NCBI RefSeq assembly: GCF_003287955.1
Contig: NZ_QMKP01000017.1
Span: forward strand, 1 to 64,000
DNA length: 64,000 nt
Direction of reading: 5' to 3'
Source of the DNA: Arthrobacter sp. AQ5-06
GTDB taxonomy: Bacteria; Actinomycetota; Actinomycetes; Actinomycetales; Micrococcaceae
The notes beneath the pieces were generated by a model. That model was not told the origin of the DNA, did no database searches, and worked only from the letters and a program-made list of their open reading frames with translations. Every line of letters begins with the position of its first letter. The first letter of the stretch is position 1. Below are positions 1 to 8,662 of this stretch, piece by piece. The position numbers and the translations under genes were made by a program.

Positions 1-375
1 CATCGCAGGCGACGGCAAAGGGCTCTGGGTAAACTAACCCCGATCGAGTTTGAGACAATCAACAATATGGCGCTAGCCGCCTGAGAAACCATCAACCCCC
101 CGAGTCAACCAAACCGTGGGCAGTCCCCCGCGCCGACAACGAGTATTACGAAGCCGTCATAGACGTCGAGAGCGGGCGGGTAATTCACGAATGCCACGAG
201 CCCCTTAGCGACCACACTGGACACGGCGGTGCGCGAAAATTCCCGCCGTCGTAGATAGATTTCTGTTGATGCCCCGAGCTGAGCCTCGGCGTGACGACGA
301 TCAGGCACCAGGCCAGGGGCGCTGAGCAGGGCAAGGCAAGAGAGCCTCGCTTACTGCTGGCCACCTTTGGACTGG
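1..375. other. No recognisable gene
   Basis: No convincing gene. A short open frame entering from the left edge stops with TAA at 35-37 and could be the last eleven codons of an upstream gene, but it is too short to identify. A 67-codon minus-strand frame at 105-308 has no recognisable motif and no clear ribosome site. Confidence 0.4.
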
Positions 376-381
376 TATAAA
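376..381 (+). promoter_or_regulatory. Candidate -10 box of the first AbiTii gene (leaderless start)
   Basis: TATAAA ends six bases before the ATG, with no Shine-Dalgarno sequence between. A -10 hexamer at this distance puts the transcript start on or next to the ATG, so translation is probably leaderless. The tandem paralogue has the same arrangement. The -35 is not obvious. Confidence 0.45.
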
Positions 382-387
382 GCTTGA

Positions 388-1356
388 ATGACCATCCTTG
401 ACCAGCTGATCGACGGACTCACCGAAGATTCCCTCTCAACCTCAAACGCCTTGCGTAAGTTTCTGGTCGTCGGAAGCCGGCTTCAGTCGGAGCCCATCAA
501 GGAATGGGTGAGGAGCGAGCTGAACGGCTATGGGGATACATCCATAGACCAGTACCCCTCATATAGAGGTCCGCTCCACACACCCGTCAGCGTTCTGTTC
601 GCCGGCCCATTCCAAAGTTCGCAAACCTACTACCTTGACGAACACGAAGTCCCTGATGAGCGGGAGTTTCGCCAAGCATTCTTCTATATCTACCTCACCC
701 AATCCTTGGCCTCACTGGAGGAAATGACCAGGTCGGAGGAACCTATGGGGAGGCCCTGGCCGACCAACGCCGTGATGCAGCTCCGGCGCTGGTCGAACGA
801 ACTCAAGGCGCCGAGGCTTGAAATGTACGAAGTTCATTCAGCGAAACAACTGGTGTCCAAGCCCTTGCTACACGGCGTAATAGATGCCGTACGCAACAAG
901 GCACTGCAATTGGCGCTCGATCTGCAGGCCGACTTTCCAGATGCCGGCGAAACGAACGGGCCGACCGTCCAAGACAAGGAAGTAGGAAACATAGTGAAAT
1001 ACCACTTCGAAACGCACATTCACGGGGGCACCAACACTGTAGGGCAGGGCGAGAACGTCACCCAGACGGTGACCGTGGGCCAAGGAGAGCACGTTACGCA
1101 GACCATAACCGTCAACCAAGGCGACTCAGCCGCGCTGATGCTCGCTCTGGAGAAGCTCGGTCTGGGCTTGGAAGACAGGAATGCGCTTGGTGAAGCCCTT
1201 GAACAGGATGGCAATAAGCCTGGCAACGCAGTGAAAGAAATCCTGGGAAAGATTGCCACTGGCGCTATCAAGATAGCTGGGGAGGTCGCAACAGGGCCAG
1301 TCCTCGCAGGGGTAAAACTCGCCATCACCGGCTTCACTGGAATACCCATCCCGTAG
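388..1356 (+). CDS. AbiTii-domain protein with repeat and hydrophobic C-terminal region
   Basis: A 322-residue protein. Residues 1-190 look like an AbiTii domain: an LRKFLVVGSRLQSEPIKEW-type helix, then ELNGYG and a conserved Tyr/Pro stretch; the family is associated with abortive infection. Residues 212-246 form Gly/Asn/Thr repeats (GQGENVTQTVTV, GQGEHVTQTITV) suggesting short beta turns. From about 250 come a charged helix and a Gly/Ala-rich hydrophobic tail (280-322) that could insert in a membrane or oligomerise. It is followed after 76 bases by a paralogue that stops within the repeat region. The start has no ribosome site and sits six bases behind TATAAA. Family membership is moderately sure; a defence role is inferred and the mechanism unknown. 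Confidence 0.75.
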   Translation: MTILDQLIDGLTEDSLSTSNALRKFLVVGSRLQSEPIKEWVRSELNGYGDTSIDQYPSYRGPLHTPVSVLFAGPFQSSQTYYLDEHEVPDEREFRQAFFYIYLTQSLASLEEMTRSEEPMGRPWPTNAVMQLRRWSNELKAPRLEMYEVHSAKQLVSKPLLHGVIDAVRNKALQLALDLQADFPDAGETNGPTVQDKEVGNIVKYHFETHIHGGTNTVGQGENVTQTVTVGQGEHVTQTITVNQGDSAALMLALEKLGLGLEDRNALGEALEQDGNKPGNAVKEILGKIATGAIKIAGEVATGPVLAGVKLAITGFTGIPIP

Positions 1357-1421
1357 TGACGCTCTGCCCTGTCATTTCTCGCAGGGGTGGTGATTCCGAA
1401 AACTCCGCCACCAGCCGCTGA

Positions 1422-1427
1422 TATAAA
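1422..1427 (+). promoter_or_regulatory. Candidate -10 box of the second AbiTii gene (leaderless start)
   Basis: TATAAA lies five bases before the ATG, matching the layout at the upstream paralogue (TATAAAG just before the start). It implies a separate, leaderless transcript for the second gene rather than simple read-through. Confidence 0.4.
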
Positions 1428-1432
1428 GGTGC

Positions 1433-2104
1433 ATGACCTTTCTCGATGATGCCGTGGATGTTCTCGCCGGGAACGCCGATGATACGAGTTCTGCGCTGAG
1501 GAAGCTGCTTGTTGTCGGAACCATGATGAAATCCGAGCCGATCACCGAGTGGTGCAAGAAAGAACTGATTGGCTACGGGGACGACGACGTAGACAGCTAC
1601 CCTCCATATCGGAGGGACCTGCCAGCGCTCGTTGTTGTTCGCTGGACCGGCTATGGGGGCAGCATTTATGATCACCCGCTTGAAAGGAACCTCGTCCCGG
1701 ACGAGCTACGGCGCATGTTTAGCTACTCATATCACGAGCCCATAGCCGAACTGGAAGCGTTGCCCGATGGTGGCGAGAGGTATTGGCCACTCCGGCTAGT
1801 CCAATATCTTCGTACCCTTGCCGACGAGCGAAAAGTGCCGCTAGTTGAGGATTGTCGGATCTATTCAGTCAAGCAAATTCTGACCACCACGCAGATCAGT
1901 GGCGTTATTGGTGCTATTCGTAACCGGGCACTCATGATGGCCTTGGAGTTACGGCAAGCATTTCCCACAGCCGGAGAGCCGGGCGGACCCACGGTCCAGG
2001 ACGAAGGTGTGAGGCCTATAGTCAACAACATCTACACCACGACAGTGTTGGGCGGCACGAACACTCTGGCAATGGGTGAAAACAACACACAGACCGTGAA
2101 CTAG
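1433..2104 (+). CDS. AbiTii-domain protein, short paralogue without C-terminal region
   Basis: A 223-residue paralogue of the preceding protein, alignable along the whole AbiTii part: SALRKLLVVGTMMKSEPITEW, ELIGYGDDDVDSYPPYR, the GVIGAIRNRAL helix and GPTVQDEGV. It enters the Gly/Asn/Thr repeat (GGTNTLAMGENNTQTVN) and stops at a TAG where the longer copy goes on for about 97 residues. No remnant of the missing part is visible downstream, so this is either an old truncation or a genuine short form. Two forms could serve as effector and modulator, but that is speculation. Leaderless start as in the neighbour. Confidence 0.72.
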   Translation: MTFLDDAVDVLAGNADDTSSALRKLLVVGTMMKSEPITEWCKKELIGYGDDDVDSYPPYRRDLPALVVVRWTGYGGSIYDHPLERNLVPDELRRMFSYSYHEPIAELEALPDGGERYWPLRLVQYLRTLADERKVPLVEDCRIYSVKQILTTTQISGVIGAIRNRALMMALELRQAFPTAGEPGGPTVQDEGVRPIVNNIYTTTVLGGTNTLAMGENNTQTVN

Positions 2105-2826
2105 CCAAAAGGTTTCGGGGAAGTACACGCTTCCGGCTGACCCATCATCTCGTCAGGCGTCAAAAGCGGTCGATATCTTGAGTCCTTCGGCTGCTGTCAG
2201 TTTTGCAGTTCACGGGGCTTTGGGGATCTGGTTGCTTCGTTGTGGATGGGTGAGCGTCTTGTCCGTCCACGAGGCAACTGACGAGAGCGGACTTGCGGTT
2301 ATCGAAGGCGTTGGATCCGGCAAGCAATGCGGTGTCTTTCACGCTGATAAGCGAGACCGGCGTGGTGGAACCGGCGGAGCGGTATAGGCCGCTGGTTTGA
2401 GCGGCCCTACCCGGGCCCGCTTCCAGCCGAAACTGTCTTCGACGAGCATCGGTTTCGTAGCTCCCAGCCCCGGCAAGCTCCTCGTTGTGGTCACCAGGTC
2501 CGACGGGACCGGGGTGGACCACCATCGCCCGCTCCAATTCGCGGCGGGGTCCTCGGGCGATCCGCGGCCTGACGTTCATCGGCCGATGTCGCGGCTCTCC
2601 ACCGGTTCAGGTTCCTTGCGGCGCCGGTGAGGCCAGGGGGCTGGAGCTTATGTTCATCGGTCCACTGCACGAAGCATTGCCCACCGAGGCACTGGACTTG
2701 CCCACCACCAGGCCGCCACGGAATGGGAAAGCGCGTCCGCTACCGGCATGAGGGCCGCATGGACGGGAGGCCGCGCCAGCAACGGACGTCGCCCATCGGG
2801 CGATGGCATGCTTCTGCTCGAATGTC
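2105..2826. other. Non-coding or degraded stretch
   Basis: About 720 bases with several overlapping open frames on both strands but no recognisable protein, ribosome site or repeat. It separates the AbiTii pair from a broken hydrolase gene and may be gene debris; a minus-strand frame ending at 2160 is the longest (139 codons) but shows no known motif. Confidence 0.4.
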
Positions 2827-3494
2827 CGGGAACACCTCAAGCCGGAAGTCCGGGAAGACCATGGCCAGGCGGTCTGCCACCTCGCCGTATTCGTCGGGGT
2901 TGCTCAGGCCGCCGAGGACGAACAGCACCGGCTTATCGAATGCGGCGAGCCGTGCCCGGCTCAGGTCGTAACTCTTGAACGTCTCCAGAAACGCCCTAAT
3001 GCCGGGCGGTCGCTTGGCCATCCACGGTGGCGGGGGGCCGGGCGGCGGTGGCGGGAGGACGACGTCGGGCTTCACTCCCAGCCTCATGAAGGCGGGCATG
3101 AACTGCTCGGGCGGCAGTGCTTCCAGCTGCCCGTACTGCTTCCAGAGTTGCCGTGGGCAGGGCTCCAGTCCCAGTTCCCGGCCCAGGCAGCTTCCAGCAG
3201 GGTCAGGCTGATCAGGCGCCCGGGGTGTTTGGCGGCGAAGGCCAGCGCCGCGGCGCCGCCGCCCGAGTAGCCCACCAGGTGGAACGTCTCCCAGCCGCGT
3301 TCGCGGGCTTCGCGGAGGACGCCGTCGATCTCGGTGTCCAGGCTCCAGCCCGGCGGAGGATCGTCGCCCGCGTAGAGTTCCAGGTCCTTGGCGACGGCGT
3401 GGACGTCCGGTCCCAGTGCCTCAATCAGGGCACCGTAGGCGGGCTGTGCGGGGAGCACGCTCCCGGGAAGAAGGATGACCCGAATTGGTTCCAT
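2827..3494 (-). pseudogene. Alpha/beta hydrolase, frameshifted and 3'-truncated
   Basis: A broken copy of the intact hydrolase at 27613-28383. The first part retains ILLPGSVLPAQ and the nucleophile elbow GYSGGGAAALAFAAKHP. Compared with the paralogue, one base is missing at about 3151-3154 (GCCCACGG in place of GCCCACACGG), which shifts the frame just after WDWSPAH. The rest continues in another frame (MPAFMRLGVKPDVVLPPPP ... GLSNPDEYG) until homology stops near LEVFPD, so the last 35 or so residues, including the expected catalytic His, are lost. Clearly related to the paralogue; the function of the family here is unknown. Confidence 0.88.
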
Positions 3495-3612
3495 GGCTGG
3501 ATGCTACGCCGGGGCGGCGCAATCGGGAACAGCAATGGCCCCGGCAGCAGCAGAAGCTGCGGCCGGGGCCATTTGTGATGCTTGGTGAGCGGGTTACCGC
3601 CGGGGAAATGCC

Positions 3613-4062
3613 TTAGGCGCGTGCCTTGTGGCCCTTGGTCAGGATCAGGGCCAGGGCCACCATGCCGACGCCGAGCAGCAGGTGCAGGACATTGTCGAAG
3701 CCGTTCAGCGGCACGAAGTTGCCAACCGAATCCTGGGGGATGACCAGGCCGTAGACGAACAGGACCAGGTAGATGATGCCGCCGTAGAGGAGGAAGGAGC
3801 GGGCGCCGGTGGCGGTCCTGGCCAGGGCGAGGCCTGCTGCGCCGAAGAGCAGGTGGACAATGTTGTGCAGGACCGACACCTGGAAGAGGCCCAGCAGCAC
3901 GGCCTCGGATTCGTGGCCGGCGAAGTGCAGCTGTTCGAAGTTGCCCGTGATGCCCGGAACGAAGCCCAGGATGCCGACCAGCAGGAACACGGCGCCGACA
4001 ACCATCGATGCCTTCTGGACGTTGGTGCGGGCTCCCGTGCGGCTGCTCATGTGTGTAGTCAT
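3613..4062 (-). CDS. DUF4383 membrane protein
   Basis: A 149-residue protein with four predicted membrane helices: near residues 22-42, 60-85, 88-110 and 122-142. The pattern GILGFVPGITGNFEQLHFAGHES, followed by LGLFQVSVLHNIVHLLFGAAGL, is the signature of DUF4383, a small actinobacterial inner-membrane family of unknown function. A strong ribosome site (CAGGAG) lies eight bases before the ATG. Single transcription unit, with a paralogue at 53057-53518 sharing the same motifs and length. Confidence 0.85.
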   Translation of the reverse strand: MTTHMSSRTGARTNVQKASMVVGAVFLLVGILGFVPGITGNFEQLHFAGHESEAVLLGLFQVSVLHNIVHLLFGAAGLALARTATGARSFLLYGGIIYLVLFVYGLVIPQDSVGNFVPLNGFDNVLHLLLGVGMVALALILTKGHKARA

Positions 4063-4238
4063 GGTGATCTCCTGAATGCGATATGTGTTTATGGATGAGC
4101 GGGTTTCTCTTTACCTGCCAACCCAAAGGGTTATGCCAGTTATTCGGGCGGTATCGCATGTCGGATGGGTTTGTTGGGAAAAGTCTTTTGCAATTCAGTG
4201 GTGAGCGCCGCGCTGATGGCGCATGCCGCCGTCGTGCC

Positions 4239-4733
4239 TTACAGCTCCAGCCGGAAGACCCACAGCAGCACGTCCTCGCCCGGCACGTACCAGTCCCGCT
4301 CGGGTGCGCGCCGGAAGCCCAGCGACTCGTAGAGGCCGTGGGCGCGTTCCATGAACGTAGCGCTGGTGATGCTGATGGCCTCGATGCCGGGCAGCGACCG
4401 GGCGTGGTCCACCACCTTGCGGACCACCGCGCGCCCCACGCCGCCGCCCTGGCACGTCGGGTCCACGGCGAGCATCCGGAATTCCAGTTCCGCGTCGGTG
4501 GCGATCTCGCTGTACGGCTGGCCGGCGAACGTCAGCGTCACCGCCGCCACCACCTTCCCGGCGGCCTCCGCCACCCACACCTGCGCGTGCTCGGCGCGGT
4601 GTTCCACGTCCTCCAGGACGCTCATGTAGGGATGGTCGGCCTGGAAGTGCCCGGCGCGGAGGTAGGCATCGCGCGTGATCCGCCGGACGTCCGGAAAGTC
4701 CGACGGCGTCGCTCGCCTGAACGCGACGCTCAC
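4239..4733 (-). CDS. GNAT-family N-acetyltransferase
   Basis: A 164-residue GCN5-related acetyltransferase. The acetyl-CoA loop is visible as LAVDPTCQGGGVGRAVV (Q-x-x-G-x-G), with the following helix VRKVVDHA and the closing segment LYESLGFRRAPERDW. The GTG start overlaps the stop of the ribokinase gene in a GTGA tetranucleotide, so the two are translationally coupled. The substrate cannot be read from sequence; coupling to rbsK suggests co-expression with nucleoside salvage but not necessarily a role in it. A longer upstream in-frame extension runs through rbsK in the wrong frame and is not real. Confidence 0.85.
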   Translation of the reverse strand: MSVAFRRATPSDFPDVRRITRDAYLRAGHFQADHPYMSVLEDVEHRAEHAQVWVAEAAGKVVAAVTLTFAGQPYSEIATDAELEFRMLAVDPTCQGGGVGRAVVRKVVDHARSLPGIEAISITSATFMERAHGLYESLGFRRAPERDWYVPGEDVLLWVFRLEL

Positions 4734-5599
4734 CGTGCGCCGTCCCCGGCGGCCGCGGTCCGCTCGAGGTAATGGCTCAGCTGTGCCAACTCCGGCTGGG
4801 AGGAAGGATCGCCTACCGCGTCCGCACCCACCGCGTTGGCCACGGCCAGGGCCCGGGTGTAGTCCAGCCCGTCCCGAAGCGCCAGGACCAGGGCGGCGCA
4901 GAACGCGTCGCCGGCGCCGACGGTGTTCGCCACGCTCACGGCCGACGCGGGGGCCTCGGCCACCTTCCTGCCGTGCTCGAGCATGGCCGAGCCGTCCTTG
5001 CCGTACGTCACCGCCACCAGCTTTGCCTCGGCGAGGGCAGGGATCAGGGCGTACTCGCTCTCGTTGACGATCACCAGGTCGCAGCGCTCCAGCAGCTCCG
5101 CCGGCAGGTCCATGGCCGGCGCAGCGTTCAGCACGAAGTAACCGGCGGACTTTTTGGCTGCCTCCAGCACCACGGGCAGGCCCACCTCCAGCTGGCACAG
5201 CACCGTCTCGTCCGGGCCGAACTCCACCCCGTCCAGGGAGAGGCTGGAGTTGGCGCCCGGGCACACCACAATCTGGTTCTCGCCATCGCGGTCCACCACG
5301 ATCAGCGCCGTTCCGGTCGCCTCGGGAAGGGCGGCGACGTCAGCGGTGTCGACGCCGGCACTCGTCAGGGCGTCCAGCATCCGCTGCCCCTGCGCGTCGT
5401 TGCCCACGGCGCCCACCATGCGGGCACTGCCGCCGAGGCGTGCCGCTGCCGCGGCCTGGTTGGCGCCCTTGCCGCCCGGCTGTTCGTGGAGCACGGCGCC
5501 GCCGATGGTTTCGCCGGCCGTTGGCAGCCTGTCGGCGGTGGCGATCAGGTCCAGGTTGATGCTGCCGACGACGGTGACGGCAGGAAGTCGATTGCTCAT
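4730..5599 (-). CDS. rbsK: Ribokinase (PfkB family)
   Basis: A 289-residue sugar kinase that would phosphorylate ribose with ATP. The first signature is PGGKGANQAAAAARLGG (residues 41-57), which binds the sugar; the second is NTVGAGDAF (225-233), carrying the catalytic Asp and anion hole. N-terminal VVGSINLDLI is typical of RbsK. It is divergent from an MFS carrier and a nucleoside hydrolase: the hydrolase would release ribose from nucleosides and this enzyme would feed it to the pentose phosphate pathway, as in the uridine locus (uriT-uriH with rbsK1) of Corynebacterium. The start is the ATG at 5597-5599; upstream codons run into the divergent promoter region. Confidence 0.92.
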   Translation of the reverse strand: MSNRLPAVTVVGSINLDLIATADRLPTAGETIGGAVLHEQPGGKGANQAAAAARLGGSARMVGAVGNDAQGQRMLDALTSAGVDTADVAALPEATGTALIVVDRDGENQIVVCPGANSSLSLDGVEFGPDETVLCQLEVGLPVVLEAAKKSAGYFVLNAAPAMDLPAELLERCDLVIVNESEYALIPALAEAKLVAVTYGKDGSAMLEHGRKVAEAPASAVSVANTVGAGDAFCAALVLALRDGLDYTRALAVANAVGADAVGDPSSQPELAQLSHYLERTAAAGDGAR

Positions 5600-5655
5600 G
5601 GGAAGTCCTAACGGGGTGAAGCCGGAAGCGGCCGGATTAGGAAATAGTGTACGGC

Positions 5656-5694
5656 ATGGTTGTACTTGTGCGTCATACATGGTTGTATAACAAC
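5656..5694. promoter_or_regulatory. Candidate operator between rbsK and the carrier gene
   Basis: Two direct copies of CATGGTTGTA begin at 5655 and 5677. The second is part of an inverted repeat GTTGT-ATA-ACAAC (5682-5694). The position midway between divergent starts suits a shared operator, perhaps for the GntR/UTRA regulator found near 12.5 kb. The regulator assignment is inference. Confidence 0.4.
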
Positions 5695-5743
5695 TCATAT
5701 CGCCAACCCCGGGCGATGCCTTGCTCGAACAAAGGAGTTTGAT

Positions 5744-7165
5744 GTGAACACCCCAACACCTGTCACCACCGTGCCGCCCCCGGAAACTCGGGACCAAGCG
5801 AAGTTCTCCGGCCGCCGCGCCGCCCTGCTGATTTCCACGCTGATGCTCGGAGTGCTGTCCTTCCAGCTGAACGCCAGCATGGTCACCCCGGCGCTGCCCC
5901 AGATCGCAGCGCACTTCGGCCTGAGCGCAGACAGCGCCGCGCCGGTCCAGTCCATGTTCTTCCTCGCCGGCGCCATCGCCGGTCCCGTCATCGGCAGGTG
6001 GAGCGACTTCATCGGCCGCCGCGCCGCACTGCTGCTGGTGCTCGGAATTATGGGCGCCGGAACCCTTCTCTGCATCGCCGCCCCGACCCTGCCCCTGCTC
6101 ATCGCGGGCCGGTTCCTGCAGGGCGTCTCCAGCGCCGTCTTTGCACTCGCCTACATCGTGCTCAGCGAGAACCTGCAGGCCAAGGTCTTCGGCACCTCCG
6201 TGGGCATCATCGCCGCCATCAACGGGGGAGTGGGCGGTGTGGACGGCTACGTGGGCGGCCTGATGGCTGAAACCCTCGGCTTCCGGTCCATCTTCGTCGT
6301 CGTGCTGGTCCTGACGGCTATCGCCGCCGCCTGCATCATCAAGATCGTGCCGAAGGGACGGCCGCAGGGCATCCGCGGCGCCATGGACTGGTGGGGAGCG
6401 GGATCCCTCTCACTGTTCCTGGTGTTCATCACCTACTTCGTCTCCGGCGGATCGGCCGCGGGCTGGACAGCGCCCAGCACCCTGGCCCTGCTCGCGGGCA
6501 CCATCGCGTCCTTCGCCGCCTTCTGGATGATCGAGAAGAAGCGCAGCCACCCGCTCATCGCCGTTCACCACCTGCGCTCCCGCCAGGTCTGGCCGGTCAT
6601 CGCCACCACAGTCCTCACCCTCGCCGGCATCTTCGCCATCATCAACTTCACCGTGGTGCTGCTCAGCCAGGATCACGACGGCGGCTTCGGGCTTTCCGCC
6701 TCCGTGTCGGCTTTGCTGTTCCTCACCCCGGCCGCGCTCATCGGCGTCTTCGCCGCACCTTTGGCCGGCTGGCTGGCCGACCGCCGAGGCTGGATCAAGA
6801 CCCTCCGGGCCGGCACTGGCCTGAGCCTGGCCTGCGCCATCGGCGCCGCAGCCTTCTCGGACAACCAGGTAGCGGTGCTGATTGCCGTCGCGGCCCTGGG
6901 CATCTTCTACAACGGCTTCTTCCTCACCGCCATCAACGGGCTCTCGGTGCTCCTCTCACCCAAGGAGGCCCCGGCTGCCCTGCCCGGCATCAACGGTGCC
7001 TCCTTCGGCATCGGGGCGAGCCTCGGCGTCGTCCTCGTGGCGCCTTTCGCCGCCCAGGCCACGGCCGCCGGCTACGCCACCGCCCTCTGGATCTCGGTGG
7101 CCATCACGGCCGCCGCATTCATCGTCAGCCTCTTCGTCGCCGCCCCCAAGGGCGAGACACTCTGA
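5744..7165 (+). CDS. MFS transporter, probable nucleoside (uridine-type) carrier
   Basis: A 473-residue major facilitator with about twelve to fourteen membrane helices. The conserved loop 2-3 motif reads GPVIGRWSDFIGRRAAL, repeated in the second half as APLAGWLADRRGW. The chosen start is the GTG six bases after AAAGGAG; an ATG-led extension further upstream lies in the promoter and has no ribosome site. It heads a two-gene unit with the nucleoside hydrolase 38 bases downstream and faces ribokinase, the same gene set as the uridine locus of Corynebacterium (UriT, UriH, RbsK1). The substrate is therefore inferred as uridine or related nucleosides. Confidence 0.85.
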   Translation: MNTPTPVTTVPPPETRDQAKFSGRRAALLISTLMLGVLSFQLNASMVTPALPQIAAHFGLSADSAAPVQSMFFLAGAIAGPVIGRWSDFIGRRAALLLVLGIMGAGTLLCIAAPTLPLLIAGRFLQGVSSAVFALAYIVLSENLQAKVFGTSVGIIAAINGGVGGVDGYVGGLMAETLGFRSIFVVVLVLTAIAAACIIKIVPKGRPQGIRGAMDWWGAGSLSLFLVFITYFVSGGSAAGWTAPSTLALLAGTIASFAAFWMIEKKRSHPLIAVHHLRSRQVWPVIATTVLTLAGIFAIINFTVVLLSQDHDGGFGLSASVSALLFLTPAALIGVFAAPLAGWLADRRGWIKTLRAGTGLSLACAIGAAAFSDNQVAVLIAVAALGIFYNGFFLTAINGLSVLLSPKEAPAALPGINGASFGIGASLGVVLVAPFAAQATAAGYATALWISVAITAAAFIVSLFVAAPKGETL

Positions 7166-7203
7166 CACCCGTCCCCGCACCACACGAAAAGAGAACCACC
7201 GCC

Positions 7204-8211
7204 ATGACCGTCCCTCCCCGCCACCCGTTCTACCTCGACTGCGACACCGGGATCGACGACGCCCTCGCCCTGGCCTACCTGCTCGCCGCCCCCACTGCCC
7301 GCGTGGCGGGGATCGGAACCGTCAGCGGCAACGTCAGTGCCGCCGTCGGCGCCCGCAACACCCTGGACCTGCTCCAGCTCGCCGGCCACGCACACATCCC
7401 CGTGGCGCTCGGGGCCCACCACCCCCAGGCCGGCTCGTTCGGGGGAGGGGCGCCGTGGGTCCATGGGGACAACGGCATCGGCGGGGTCTCGCTGGAGCCG
7501 GCGGCTGCTGGGCTGGCGCCCGAAACCGCGGCCGAGATGCTGGTGCGGCTCGCCCACGAGCACCCCGGCACCCTGCGGGTCCTGGCCATCGGCCCGCTGA
7601 CCAACATCGCCGAAGCCCTCCGGCTGGAACCCGAGCTTCCGCGGCTGGTGGAGGAGATCACCATCATGGGCGGGGCTGCCTTCGCCCCCGGCAACATCAC
7701 CCCGGTGGCAGAGGCCAACATCCACAACGACCCCGAAGCCGCCGCCGACGTCCTCGCCGCCGACTGGAACGTCACCCTGGTTCCGCTGGACGTGACCATG
7801 GCGTCTGTGTTGGAGGAGCACCACCGGCAGGAGCTGCTCGCCGCCGGCCATCCGGTCCCGCAGGCGCTGGGGGAGATGCTGGGCTACTACTTCCGGTTCT
7901 ACGAGAGCATCTTCGGCCGGCCCTGCTCCGCGATGCACGACCCGCTGGCGGCGGCGCTCGCGGTGGGCGGCATCCGGGCCACGGTGGCCCCGGTGGTGCA
8001 TGCCGCCGTCGACACCTCGTCCGGGCCCGGACGCGGGCAGACCATCTGCGACCTGCGCGGGGTGCACATGGGCTACCCGGAGCAGCCCGGCGCACGCTGC
8101 CGGGTGGTGCTGGAAGTGGAGGGCGACTTCGCGCCGCACCTGGTGGAGACCCTGCTGACGTTCCCGGAAAGAACGACGGCGGCGCTCGGTTTGGCGGGTT
8201 CGGCCGCCTGA
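7204..8211 (+). CDS. Inosine/uridine-preferring nucleoside hydrolase
   Basis: A 335-residue nucleoside hydrolase that splits ribonucleosides to base and ribose. The calcium-binding N-terminal motif DCDTGIDDALAL is intact, as is GAHHPQAG, HGDNGIGG (residues around 85-92) and the C-terminal SAMHDPLAAALAV. Likely co-transcribed with the carrier upstream. The 3' third is duplicated twice to the right: a short scar at 8663 and a roughly 200-base fragment at 12293, so this locus has been rearranged. The start ATG follows GAGAACCACCGCC with only a moderate ribosome site, but the catalytic motif starts at residue 9, which supports it. Confidence 0.92.
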   Translation: MTVPPRHPFYLDCDTGIDDALALAYLLAAPTARVAGIGTVSGNVSAAVGARNTLDLLQLAGHAHIPVALGAHHPQAGSFGGGAPWVHGDNGIGGVSLEPAAAGLAPETAAEMLVRLAHEHPGTLRVLAIGPLTNIAEALRLEPELPRLVEEITIMGGAAFAPGNITPVAEANIHNDPEAAADVLAADWNVTLVPLDVTMASVLEEHHRQELLAAGHPVPQALGEMLGYYFRFYESIFGRPCSAMHDPLAAALAVGGIRATVAPVVHAAVDTSSGPGRGQTICDLRGVHMGYPEQPGARCRVVLEVEGDFAPHLVETLLTFPERTTAALGLAGSAA

Positions 8212-8224
8212 GGCTTCAGCAGAA

Positions 8225-8256
8225 GACCCCCGCCCGGAAAGTTCCGGACGGGGGTC
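8225..8256. terminator. Bidirectional hairpin between nucleoside hydrolase and DUF4190 genes
   Basis: GACCCCCG and CGGGGGTC arms with inner CCGG/CCGG pairing surround a short AAAGTT loop between convergent genes. No long T run, so termination strength is uncertain. Confidence 0.6.
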
Positions 8257-8269
8257 AGCTGGCGTGCGG

Positions 8270-8548
8270 TCAGCCCTGGTAGGCGGCGGCTGACGCGAAA
8301 ATGACAATCAGGACGATGATGGCCAGGGCAATCGACACGTAGCCGATGACCAGGCCGGCGATGGCCAGCCCGCGGCCGCCTTCACCGGTGGTCTTGATCT
8401 GGTTCAGGGCGATGTGCCCCAGGATGATGCCGAGCAGGCTGATGAAGAACGATGAAATCAGCGCTGCGATGGCCAGAGAGTTGGTCTTGGCCGGCGCAGG
8501 TGCCTGCGCGTAGCCCTGGTACTGCGGCTGGTGCTGAGGTGTGCTCAT
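8270..8548 (-). CDS. DUF4190 small membrane protein
   Basis: A 92-residue protein: a Gln/Ala/Pro-rich cytosolic head (residues 1-20) followed by two hydrophobic helices. The core SLAIAALISSFF, LGIILGHIALNQIK and GRGLAIAGLVIGYV is the DUF4190 pattern, common in actinobacteria and of unknown function. Convergent with the nucleoside hydrolase gene. Its 5' side abuts the scarred region starting near 8.6 kb. Confidence 0.85.
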   Translation of the reverse strand: MSTPQHQPQYQGYAQAPAPAKTNSLAIAALISSFFISLLGIILGHIALNQIKTTGEGGRGLAIAGLVIGYVSIALAIIVLIVIFASAAAYQG

Positions 8549-8662
8549 GAGTGATGCCTTTCAATGTCCGAAATGTGGGTCCCCCGGCCCGCGCTTTGCG
8601 GAGCGGCAATTACAAAGTACCAACATCCATGCCAAAAGGGGTTCCGGGCGCAATATTTCGTC

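Noticed and set aside
105..308. 67-codon minus-strand frame at the left edge
   Set aside because: No motif, no ribosome site and no neighbouring operon.
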